This document shows, piece by piece, positions 11,501-23,200 of a stretch of 64,000 bases of DNA. The position numbers and the translations under genes were made by a program. The stretch's first letter is position 1, and each line of letters starts with the position of its first letter. Under the pieces are notes generated by a model. It saw nothing but the letters and a program-made list of their open reading frames with translations, had not been told where the DNA came from and searched no databases. Origin of the DNA: Nemopilema nomurai (lineage: Eukaryota > Cnidaria > Scyphozoa > Rhizostomeae > Rhizostomatidae); the NCBI GenBank assembly GCA_003864495.1, contig ML133402.1:1723867-1787866 (forward strand), read 5' to 3'.

Positions 11501-14081
11501 CAAAATTAGATTGTGCGAAAGTTTCATTTTGCTGCTTTATTTTACCTGTCTGCTTCTACAGGAAATAGTGATAATCATTAGACGATGATTGCAAAGAAGG
11601 GATCCGATTTTTGGTTTTCTCTCGAGAATAAACAAAGGAAAGGAGTTTGTCCTTTTACCAAAACTTATTCGAGCCTTATTCAAGAATGGCTGTTTAAGTC
11701 CAGCTTCTCAGCAATTTGATTTTAAAAACTTTCGTCTCGAAATCTTCATTGGTTTTAGAAACTTTCAGGTACGTGTTTGCACAAGACTAGTTATGGTTGG
11801 CGTCCTTCTCAAAGCAATAACAAGCCATAGTTTTGATGACGTCATTTGCCCAGGCCCCGTGATACTCTCCATGGGTTCCAATGGTAAACATTTTCAGACA
11901 CTTGTTGCAGATGTTTCATGTCAGTCATTCTGTTAAATGTCATTCGTGATGAATCTACGGCATGCTAAATGACACTGTTGTGGCAGATTAATGTTCGCTT
12001 TGACAATGGCTCGCAATATTCCGTGACATCCTTATACCAATACCTTTATCTCTACAGCAGTTCGGATATAAGTCAACCAGGGAACACCATCCAAAAATAA
12101 TCTGAGGCCACGCAACCGTCAATACCGCACCTACTTAACGATCCCTTTTATAGTACATTATAACCATAATTGCGATTTTTCAAAGAGGAGTGGTGCTGTT
12201 AAAGAATTTATAGAACCTATCAGTATAGATGTGTAATGATAGTTTCAGTAAGCATTGCTTTAAATTGTCCAAACCTGGGATCAAAATCTGCACAGCAATT
12301 GGTGCGTTTGGCTTTCACCCTAGACAAATAAATCTTTCAATTTTTTTCATCATCACAAAAATACAATTTGCAAATTACAATTCGCAAACAATACATTTTA
12401 GTGTGCTGAGGTAAAAATATACGTTATCGTGTCACCTCTAACCAAACAAAGTAAGTAAATTATTAATTCATACCAAAGTAAAACTACACAGATACAAATA
12501 ACAACGTAGGTTACTAAGTATATAATTTGCCAATGTTTTGCCTCGCACGCGCGGAATGATGGAAATGATCGAGAAGTACTCTATCCTTGATTTACGTAAC
12601 AATATTAAAAAGCAATTACCCGATGGATTATGATATTGAATTCGAAAAATTAAATCAAAATAATCGCTAATTTTAACAAGATTTGTTACTCACTGCTAGG
12701 TCTGGGGAATTCTCGAATCTAAAATGTTTTGTGTAGAGAGAACATCATCATGAAAAGAACTTAAGAAATATATGCGGTTTATAAGGGAATTGGATTTGTA
12801 TCAATTTCTGAAAAGGGCAATTATTGCATATATATGATAATCTATTAGTTTTAGCTTTTAATAAGAAGAAGTAAGTTTATATGCACCTCTGCTCAGTGGA
12901 ATGAACTGCACCCCGTCTCTTTTGGTGATGTCTAAATAGCGCGAGGTCTAGAAAGGAAAATGGCTCTGCAGGAAAGGGAAGGGGATAGGGTGGCCTTTGA
13001 CCTTTGGCCCTTGAGTGAAAACTTCGACGCGTTGGCACATTAGAAAAGATCATTAGAACTGTGCATTTTATGTTTTGTCAAAACTTTGGGGGTAAATGAT
13101 ATATTGTCAGGTCATAAGTAAATGATTCTAAATAACAAGAAAGCTACTAGCTAACCTAATGAAAAAGATTTAATAAACATTTTTACTACTTGTTTATCGC
13201 TAGTTACTACCTCTAAATTTGAATATGAACTTTCGAAAAATACTGCTTTAACTCAACTTTGTGCTTAAACAGAGCATCAACCCCTCTTTTGCCTAATACG
13301 GGCATCAATCTGCGATCAATTTAGTGCGAGGCCCCCTTCCAAGCGCAGCTCTTTGGTGTTCCACTCAAACAACCACAACTTCCCGCTAATTCAAAAAGCT
13401 TCTATGAAAACTAGTTCGGTGATTTTTAAGGCAGTGTGTTTGCCTTGGTGTGAAAACTGCTTGTTTTCGCGAAGTTTTCTAAACATTCCTGTGTTTTTGT
13501 TTAAATAAAGATATGTCCACGGCGAGAGTCTTCGCAGAATTCTCAGTTGAAACACCTCCGTCTCCGGTAAGGAGGGTGACGACGGACCTGGAATAGTCAT
13601 TGAAGAAGCTGCGAGTAAACAGGGGGTTGTGTGGTTAGTGTGAACCGCTTCGTACTTCTGGGAATATTTCGATAGCCTGCGCATTCAATTTGCAGGAAGA
13701 GTAATAAATATCAATGGGACTGACTTTCAATCTCGCTATAATTTCCTCGATTGAGTTCTTTGATTGTGAAGGTTTAATGGCAAATTATTGATTTAGCATT
13801 GACGTTGTTGAAAGGACGTTGTCCTACTGGGACTGCGTCACAAAAAACAACACCATCATCAACACTTGGCGAGTAACGCAACTTTGTGGCTGAAGAAAGA
13901 TCGAACAACATTGATGGATGCTAATCGTCGATAAAGATTTTACTAATCATGGAAAATTGTTGCAGACCCGTACGCTGTCAGGCAAGTGAAGAGTTCTGAC
14001 AGCCAATTGATACAAGTACTGCTGGTTTGCACCACCGATTGCTCAGTGATTCTGCAAAAGCAAGAGCGATTTACACTCGAA

Positions 14082-14252
14082 ATGTCGCTGAACCTGAAAG
14101 TTCCACTGATGAAAACAAGGACACCGAGTCCTAGTCTTTTCAGGCGACCACACTCTCGCAGCAGTCCTAGGACATTGGAAGATGTAAGAGCAGGCGGGCG
14201 AAAACGATCGAATACCGTCCACTTTGATTATGGGACTCAGCAATACGAAGAG
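14082..14252 (+). CDS. ARHGAP20: ARHGAP20-like exon A, candidate first coding exon
   Basis: 57 codons from an ATG (G at -3) to a GTTAGT donor, phase 0. The peptide is rich in Ser, Arg and Pro (KTRTPSPSLFRRPHSRSSPR) and ends DYGTQQYEE, which suggests an unstructured phosphorylated N-terminus. The frame is open upstream to 13947, so the exon could instead begin at the acceptor ATTGTTGCAG (exon from 13966) as an internal exon. Linkage to the PH/RA exons rests on phase compatibility with the exon at 19994 and on the absence of another gene between them. Confidence 0.5.
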
Positions 14253-17200
14253 GTTAGTTATAATTTTTCGCTTCATCTTTCGCATGAAAGGCTTTTATGG
14301 TGCTGTTTAGTGGCAATTTGTTGCACACAGCATGTAAGGAAGCACGACACTTGCTTGATGGGCGCAACGTTTGTAAACATCGAATAGAGATAGCCGACAG
14401 TCCGCAGTACCCATCGCCACCTTGAGAGGTTAATATTAAAACAATCGCTGGTAACGGATCATGTTTTAGCCCAAGTATAATTCCCAGAATTTAATTTCAC
14501 TTCTGGCTTAAAAACAGTGTCTATTTTCAGGGAGATCTCAGGGTTTCAGCTGGTTCTATTGTCGAGCTTTTCGGTTTTATTGAAATCGCAGTCGTGGAAC
14601 ATGGAGGTTCTGAATGTTCAAGTCTAGAACAGCTGTAGCTGCCGATTCACCCTTAGAACGGCGGGTTTCAAAGAACACCAGATGATTCCTTCCATGCACC
14701 TTGAAATATAATTACATTTGTATTGATATCAGGTTGCCCTGCAGCCGAGAAGGTAAACACCCGAGAGCTCATCATTCAAACTGGGGTACCCTTAAAGCAC
14801 TGTTACCCCCCGGTGTTTTTCCTTCTGGTTGCACAAACGCATGCAGGCAATGGGCATTACAGGAAAAAACACGTTTCGTTTTTAAAAGTTGCTTCTTAAC
14901 GCGAAAGAAGACACCCATTCCAAGGACTTTGTACAAGAATATTGAGGTTGCTGGTTAATCTATGTAAAAGAGAAAATAATAGTGTCTTTGTTATAGGACC
15001 CCTTAGGATAATGTGATTTTCAGCTTGCATGAATAACAGACACTCCCAAGGCCATCTGTCAAATGTTGATAGTATAGGACGGCAAAATTTGAAGTTTTCC
15101 TAGATATGCAGCACACGCTACCACTAGATGCCCTAATCGATTCAAGCCCCTTGCCGTATGGCCCTTTAGTAATAAACGAGCCTCTCCAAAAAATCACGCG
15201 GGCGGGACAGTGGGCAGACTGTGACAGAACTTCTTGGCTCTTTCCTATGCCTCCCGGACACCCAACTGGCGATGTAGTCAGCTGTCGCCAGCATTCAACT
15301 GGTCATTAGCAACCAACCCGTAAGGAGGTTGTTTACGAAATCGTTTCCGTTGTCGAATTTCCTCCCTTTTTCCTCCTGTCACTTTGTATTGTCCCAGTTT
15401 CCTTTTGCGACGTTAAGATCAGTCCCTCGCTCGCCTTCACTGACCCATCCTCATCACGCAACATGCAGGTGATGATAGGCAACAAAGGAGTTATAGCCGA
15501 TATTCTATTTGCTGTGAAAGGATCAGTCTGAATTTTCAAGTGTGCAGTCGGCTCTTCAAACCCTGGTTCTTCCTGCGCGTTTGACTAGGAGCGATTCCTG
15601 TTTCTCTTGTTCAGGCACATTTCGGAATTCTTCACGGCATTGCTGTAAATATGTCTTTGTCAGACACGGACGTAAATAAGACGATCCATGTTTTTTGTAC
15701 CAGCGTGAAGTGTCTTTTTCAACGTATAAATGAACCAGCTCGACTGAGTGTGGCTGGTTCAGAGGAAAATCGTCCTGGGTTCACTAACAAATCTCCGAGA
15801 ATTTTGATACTGGGATGGACCTTGATGGGACCGTCCGGGGCCTTAATTGGTTTAGGAGGGGCATTGGACTGGTGCCCCACCCCAATCACTTGTTGTGGAA
15901 ACTAAATGTAACATGTATTCTGGTGGAAATAGAAAAATGTCTGCGAAGGAAGTCTTGTTGTGTTGAATTGTGTATGCATTCTAAGGAATGGAGCAAGGCA
16001 TCAGAAAATAGTAAGGGCTGGGTTCAACAACATTGAAGCCAATGCGAGGGGCAAATCACTCCAAAAAATCCCGTACACCTTTTGTGAAACTCCTATTTCT
16101 TTATCGAAAAATCCCTGGGAATCCTATTGTTTTCGTGGAAATCTCGTACGCTATTCGCAAGAGTGAATTGCCCCTCGGGCCAGTGAACAATCCCCCACCC
16201 CCCTTTAATAAAGATTGGGGTACCGATCAAAGATTTCCCAGCAATTGCCCGGGACCCTCTCTTCAACTGGCGCGGTCATACTATTGTGCAATCGTTTCTA
16301 CTGAGCCAATTGAGCACGGGCTACTGTTTTCAGAACAACAGGTTTCAGGGCCACGAAAGAGCACTTGTATCAGGCAGGACTGTGCAAGAGGCGGAGGTAG
16401 AACTATGTCTTGGCCCAAACGCGAGGTTTCTAGTGTCACTGGTTTCTAGGTTTCTAAAGTGATTTTCCCCTCGATTGCATGAGCCGTTTCGAACTCTGAG
16501 TGGAGTCAGTCCTAACGAGAAATCACACCAGAAAAGCGATTTTACATCAAACAGTATAAAGACTTAAGAAAGAGCCAAAGGTGCTTGTGCAAAGCTGAAT
16601 GGTAGAGCGTATGGAAAGGAGACGCTAACAATATAGCTTTCTTTCGAAAAGTTGATAACATTCTATGAAAGTATTTGGATTAAAAGGTAAAATAGTAAAT
16701 AGATACTAAGCGGGCCTAGCCCTCCTTCACAGTGCCTGTTTGTAGTAACGCCATAGCCTCTTGCACAATCCTTCTTTCTCCCTTTACCCTGGTTGTAGAT
16801 AAGATGCAAAAGGTGTGACTGAATATTTGAGCGATGGTTGAGTTGCTAATTTATCGTGATAGTATTGTCTGCTATAACGGTTGACTACCAAACTAGCAAG
16901 CGACATGCGATCGCCTTTGAAATGGTTTCCTGCAAAGATGCCATATTTCTCTAATTAATCTAAAGTAAAACCAGATAAATCTCCTTAAAACCAAAACAAA
17001 TTTCCAAGGCAGATTTTGTCCAAACTTGCGAGACTTCCTTTTCCACAATTATCTACCTTTGCAGTCAATTATTACATATTTGATAATATATCCATTGTAC
17101 GAAAAGATTACCACCTCTATTCTGATGCCACCGAACAGTACCTCTTGCCAAATAAAAAATCCTTTTGTGGTCATACCGGCCTTTTCAACACAAACATATC

Positions 17201-20200
17201 AGGTTCATATAAGAGCAAAAACAATGCTACAACTTACTGGTTATTTGAGTTTCTCGAAAATACATGACAGTGAGGCTAAGCATGATAATTATAAAGTTAG
17301 AGTCTAAATGCTAGGGATACAGTTCACAAACATGGGCCTAAAGTATAAACCAAAATGACATGTCATATTCACCGCAGAACCAAGAGTTTTTCTTTTTATT
17401 AGATTTCTTTATCGTGTTTTCACTAGGATTTACAATTTCTGAAGCATAAATTTCGCTGGAAGTCTGGGTACTAAGTTTTTCATTTTTCCCGCCTTCATTT
17501 CAATCCTTCGTCAGCAAAGGACGTTCGTTTGTAGTGTTTGCATGGCGGAGAAGAGAAAATAAGACTAATATGACTAATTTGCGGCCTATTTTTATTTAAA
17601 TCTGTTGATCGCTCATGATTTTGGTGGATCGAAAGGAGTTTTTTACGGTACGTTTCTATGAGTTGGTTTGGTGCCTTCGCCCGTTATTTATTTTTAAAAG
17701 TACTCATAATATTTATTTAGGCCTCTCAATTAATGTTGCATTCGGTGACCATGTTGAAAAAGATTCTAACCCGCTACTTATAGCATTCTGAATCTAAGGT
17801 TAGCAGACGTTTAGCCCTTCAACTGTTGAAAGTTTGGTGTCATGCAACCATAAATTTCCATGGTAAAATATGCGGGTAAACAACTTGACTGTAAGGAACA
17901 GTTATCTTTTTAGGCTCAATAATTGGAGGGATATTTGAAAAATGGGTACTCCTTTGAAAAATTCTATTGAAATACTTTAACTTTCATTATTCCAATTAGT
18001 TTCATAGATTGTGGCTATGACGATAGGTGCAAACGTGTCAATTTCTTATTAAGTTTGTTTGTTGCTTTTATTTGGCAGGCAACAAGTTGTCGAATTTTAT
18101 TTGCACTTTTTGCCATGGACTGCAAGACGATTTTTAAAACCCGGCACGTATGAGAAATAATTGCATCCAACTTTCATTCGGCTTTAAAACTGATTCCAAA
18201 GTCAATATAATCACAATTTTTAATAATCACAATATATTCACCATTTCCATCATTAATCAATTATTATTTTGATAATGAGAAACACACGATGATAGCAAAT
18301 GTTCGAACCGCAAGTTGCAAGTTGGTTCCTGTTGATTCAAGTTGTTTATAAACAGTCAAAGAGGTTTTGGTTCTTGTTTCCGATTATGATTGCCCAAACA
18401 CGATTTATTTTAAATAATAAATATTTCACATGTCCCATAAAGTTAGATCCCCTCAGGATGATGGGCGGCAGTACTCTAATAGACGCCCGTCAATTAATTT
18501 CAGAATAATTTGCCCTCCTCCCCCCGTCGTTTATTGGCACCCCCTTCTTATATATTCTACAAATCAATCATCACTAGAACATGCTGGAATTGAATTGTGA
18601 GCCTCCCTTTTATATTGAAAATTTCTGACATTTTATCGATAACGGGCAAACTTGAACACCTCTTATAAGCAATCCCTTCTATTAAAGATGGGTCGACATA
18701 AACACCTCCTTCTATTAACCACCCCCCTTTGATTCAAAATTTGTCGGAATGAACACCCCCTTCTATTGGAAATTCGTCGAAATGAACTCAGATTAAGGGG
18801 AAATTTTAGTCTTTGTGAAGGTTGAGCCTTGCATTATTCTCAAATTATTCTTTGATTTTAGCAAATTTGGAGCCTCACTACGTATTCTTATAGATTTACC
18901 TCAACATCAAAATTCTTCTTTCGAGGGATTTGTCCTTCTTGCTCCTGATCTGTCCTTATACTTTTTGTCCCAGAACATCTTACAGGTTTCCATAATTTTT
19001 AGGAGAAAATATTGTGCGTTTTTTCCTTTACGAAACAGCGCAAAACCTTCCTCCGACTCCCAGCCGTGGAGCCGTCAATTTTTCTTGACTTTGGAAAAAA
19101 CTGCGTAAGATCGGTAACGATTCTGTAAAATGCTATAAATTGATTTTCGCGACAAATGATTCATCATTCGAGTATTTTTTTAACAACTTTTGGGTGTCCG
19201 TTCTTCTTATGCTGGTCCGTTTTATGAAATAGTTGAAAAAGTGAATCCGTAACACTAGTGAGATTTTTAAACGAAGTGACAATTCGGAGATTGCTAATTA
19301 TATAGACAGCAGACACCCACAATGTACTGTTTGACATTGAAACTTCCACCCATGGCCACAATCCATAAAACTAATAACTTACCGACAAGGGTTGGAACTT
19401 ATTCAACTATTCCCAAGCCCAAGAAAAATGATCCTGATGGTTGGTTTAAGAGATAAAGAGAGAAGACAAAGAGTAATAGAGAGAGACCAGCCGATGAAAT
19501 ACCTGCAGAATGACAAATAAATGTGATTTATTTTATTTGTCTTTAATGCAGCTGTGCCAAGATTTTGCAATCAACAAATTCGTAGGGGAATTCTACACGT
19601 CACGCCTTGTTCGAAATTCATTTTTCTGGGGCCGTGTTACTACAATAGGCCTCTGCACCAAAGATACGTATGATTTTGGTGAGGAAAAATCCACAAAACT
19701 CGACTAGATTAATTCTACAAAATTTGATTTTGTGTATGAAGGAAGGCTGTTTCATGTTGTGTTATTCTAGGATTTTGTGTTGGTTATTTCTTGAGTATTT
19801 TGTCTGTTGTGTCTTCTGTGAAAAGTTGTTACATGTTGTAACAATTTTGGAGAAGCTTTTCGTTAATGTGCTTCATGTGTGGTACCCTGGGTACCAGACC
19901 CACTATGTATCACTATTCCTTGATACATACTGAATTTGAGTATTTGATTTTTTCCAAGATGATGCATTAATTCACAAATGCTTTCATTTTCAGATGAAAT
20001 CAGTTGAAATTCAGGGAAGATTCCCTTCCGATGATCTTTTCCTCAACAAAAGTTTGAGCAAACAGATGAACTTGGTAAGTCGCAAATCTACTTCTAAGAC
20101 ATCTTCCTATGCTATTGCCGTACACCTCCAACTTGGATAGGAGGCTGAATTGATATTAGGCCCTATTATGATGCCCAGCACTTTCGGTGGATTTCCTAGC

Positions 20201-23200
20201 TGAACTTAAGCTCTACAAGAGCGACTGACTGGATTTTACAATATTCTGAAATTGTATTGGCAGTATGTTCACTTCATTAGGACTAGATGCCCCATGTTTT
20301 ACCAAAAATTTATCTTGCTGACGAAAAGCTGTTCTGCCCTTTGCTACCACGATGCTTCACCGTCAAGTCTTTATTTTTCCACGTTTTTAGGCCTTAGGCT
20401 TTGGCATCTGGTATTTTGCGGTCATTTTGCATAGGTCCCCGTGGGTCCATAACCAGCATTATTAAGATAAAAATGTCGCAATTGTGCCTGTTTTCTTGCT
20501 TTTATTACAAAACCACCAATTTCACTACCATTATGCTCCAAACTGCATTCATTAATACTTTCTTCTAATTTCAATTTTGCACCTGATTTGCATTTGCCAT
20601 GCAGTTGTACTCTTTTTCCCGACAAGATAAAGCTCATAAATACACTAGGGAAATATCAGATAGCCCGATTAATGTGGGGAGAGTTAGTTTTGTTGTGTAG
20701 ACATCTACCCTAGAGGGGCCCCAAAATGAGGCATTAAGGCCACAATGATCATGAACGAGATGGTAGAGCAACCTGTTTCCAAAAACGCAAGTGATTGGAC
20801 TGTTTCATGGCATGGTCCTTTTCAACTTTTAAAACTAAAAAGACGCAACTGGGAAAAATGAGCAAAAAGGCCACCGTTATCCTTTTTACGTAACATTGTT
20901 TATAGACCACCCAAGGGCACGTTTAAAAAAGGGCACTGTTTGAAAATCTTTAAAGACAGGGGGCATGTACCTCCAGGCCATAGCTGCTCTGTAAATTGCT
21001 TGAACGTGGAAGGACTGCTGTCATTAACATTTTCAAAGCACTTATGTACATGCTACTTCAGCACAGAAACTCCAGGGGAATGCAAAACAGAAATGTAACG
21101 ACGCAAAAATGATGATTCCATAATCTTTCCATTATTTGACAATGAAGCTTTTCATTCGACTGCCCCTGTAAAATCAAGCGAGGAAAAGAATAAGAAGGAA
21201 ACAAGGTTCAGTCAATTGACGTTCTGTCAGAGACAATTACGCAAAGCTGCCTTTGTTGTCACAATCATTTCATTTTTACTTAACCGTTGTACTTTGATCA
21301 TTGCCTAATTGACCACCCAAATGTCATTCTTTTGAGATATTTTCGTCATCAATTAAGCTTCATTGACGCAAGACCCAGGCTTTTAAAAGGGATGGCATCG
21401 TCGCTCGACTCTGCGGCAGTCGTTTGCTAATCTGATAACGTAGATAATTGAAAAGTTCCTGTTCTCCTTTGGTTTTATTTCGTAGCATGCAGGAGATAAG
21501 AGCGAGTGCGGAGTTTCCGTTCCACAGTTTGGCTTTAGGTTGCCCTAACTGCAAGGTCCGCAAATCTAGACAACTCGAGGATGCTTGAAAGGATGAGAGC
21601 CAACTGCCAATATAGCAATGAATACCTAATTTCAGCCGAACGTGGAATTTCTTTGGTTTGGTAAAATTACTTTGGAAAATTTTAGTCCAGGATTTTCGTT
21701 GAGACAAGAAATAGTTTCTAGATGCGATAAGAGATCATGCCAATGAATTGCAAATACACCGTGCGAATAAATAAAAAGAATGAGCAAGTTAATTATTTTT
21801 TAACAAAAGGGCACGCCTGAGAAGGCCCACCTAGCTCTGTTTGTACGTTTTATGGACACACTGTCATAAACGAATTGAAAATATACGTGGCTCCAATGTC
21901 TGATTGTCTGTTACAATATTTTGGAAATCATCAGCTATAAAGAAGAATACACACACCTACAAATATCCTGTCCCTGCAAAAGCCCTTTTTATCACGTTAT
22001 TGCAGAATTCGAAGGTCATTTTTACATTTGCACTCAGGACTGTGTGTACTTTACCATTACGTATTCAAACAACTCAACCGATAACGCGTGCGTAATTGCC
22101 TGCTCTAGAATAACACTCTATTAGGCAAAAAGCCTGCCTGTCCAGTGTAATGCTCGACTGCTAAGATACTTATCCCCAATTTTTCGTTTCAAAATGACTT
22201 TGGTTTCAAAGACCTACCAGTGGACACATCTAGTGCCATTTCTCTTTTCGAGTCTTTTCAGGTGGCTAAATGATGTTTGGTTTTCTAAAAACGCGGCGTT
22301 TTGTAAGATATTGTGTTTTGGTTGTCATTGCAAACCCTAAAAACAGTGTTATCGATAGAACAAGACACCTGGGATTTAATTTAGAGCCAATTGTTTTTCA
22401 ATTTCAATGTTTAGTTTCTGTTAAAATTCCTTGATGAGCTTACCTGCTGCAGTTACTTGTTTAAGCTAAACGTTTTCCATTCATAAGCCCAAGACCGCAT
22501 CCCTATAAGTGTTGCATGGTCAAAAAGGGTTCCATTTCCAATTACCAGGTACATATGCGAAGTGATTTGATGAATCATATAAAACCATATAGTTCGGTTC
22601 TGTTGAATTTGGGGAAAGGATATCAAGAACTTTCCTTTATCTTTAGTTTATCTCTAACTTAATAAGGAGAAAATCCACACCCGCACACACCCGAAGGTCA
22701 AAGGGCACATCTGAGGTTAAAGAACCACACCCGAAGGTCAATGGTCTACACCCGATTCCCAGATGGCCAAACCCGGATTGGATAGGTGGCATGTTTGCCG
22801 CTGTTTGTAAGCATGTTATTCCTGAGGATTGAACTCTCTTTTCGACATTCATTTCACAATGATATAGAAATGTCAAGTCTGATAGACGAAGAAACGGTGG
22901 TAAATCGATTGCAGTCAAACCTCATCAAGTCGACCATTTCATCTGGCAGGACGTTTACTTTGTTATCAAGCGAGAGGACTATTAATAATGAAATAAGACA
23001 TCGGCTTTGTCAGATTATATCATTTCGATATTAGATATAGATTCTTTATCTGGAGAAGCTCGTTAACTGGATTTGAGCCAGAAATATATTCAATCAATAT
23101 CATAATGCTTGTTGGTCAATCAAACCAGCAGAGATAAAGGAGTGAAATCCAGACAAGCAAATCATCGAATTATATGCAAACGCCATAATTTGGGTCAAGA

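Larger units (their letters stand above)
5991..13946. other. Intergenic region between GPN2 and the ARHGAP20-like gene
   Basis: About 8 kb of AT-rich DNA including the GPN2 3' UTR. Open frames on both strands, the largest about 115 codons at 10444-10791 (-) and 11589-11936 (+), show no domain I recognise. Many of them depend on non-ATG starts. The region holds an AT microsatellite (8100-8124) and a perfect 16-bp duplication (8522-8553). The right end should contain the promoter of the next gene. Confidence 0.5.
14253..19993. other. Long intron (about 5.7 kb)
   Basis: It holds a 135-bp imperfect foldback (16044-16178) and a C-rich degenerate repeat field (18475-18790). There are several open frames of 60-140 codons, the longest (138 codons) at 16033-16449 across the foldback. 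None resembles a known protein. Confidence 0.5.

Noticed and set aside
11589..11936. 115-codon plus frame with a CAG|GTACGT donor at 11769
   Set aside because: No ATG, no known domain, no acceptor of matching quality, and no partner exon; may be chance.
16033..16449. 138-codon plus frame
   Set aside because: No ATG near its 5' end, begins inside a foldback repeat, no recognisable domain and no splice context.
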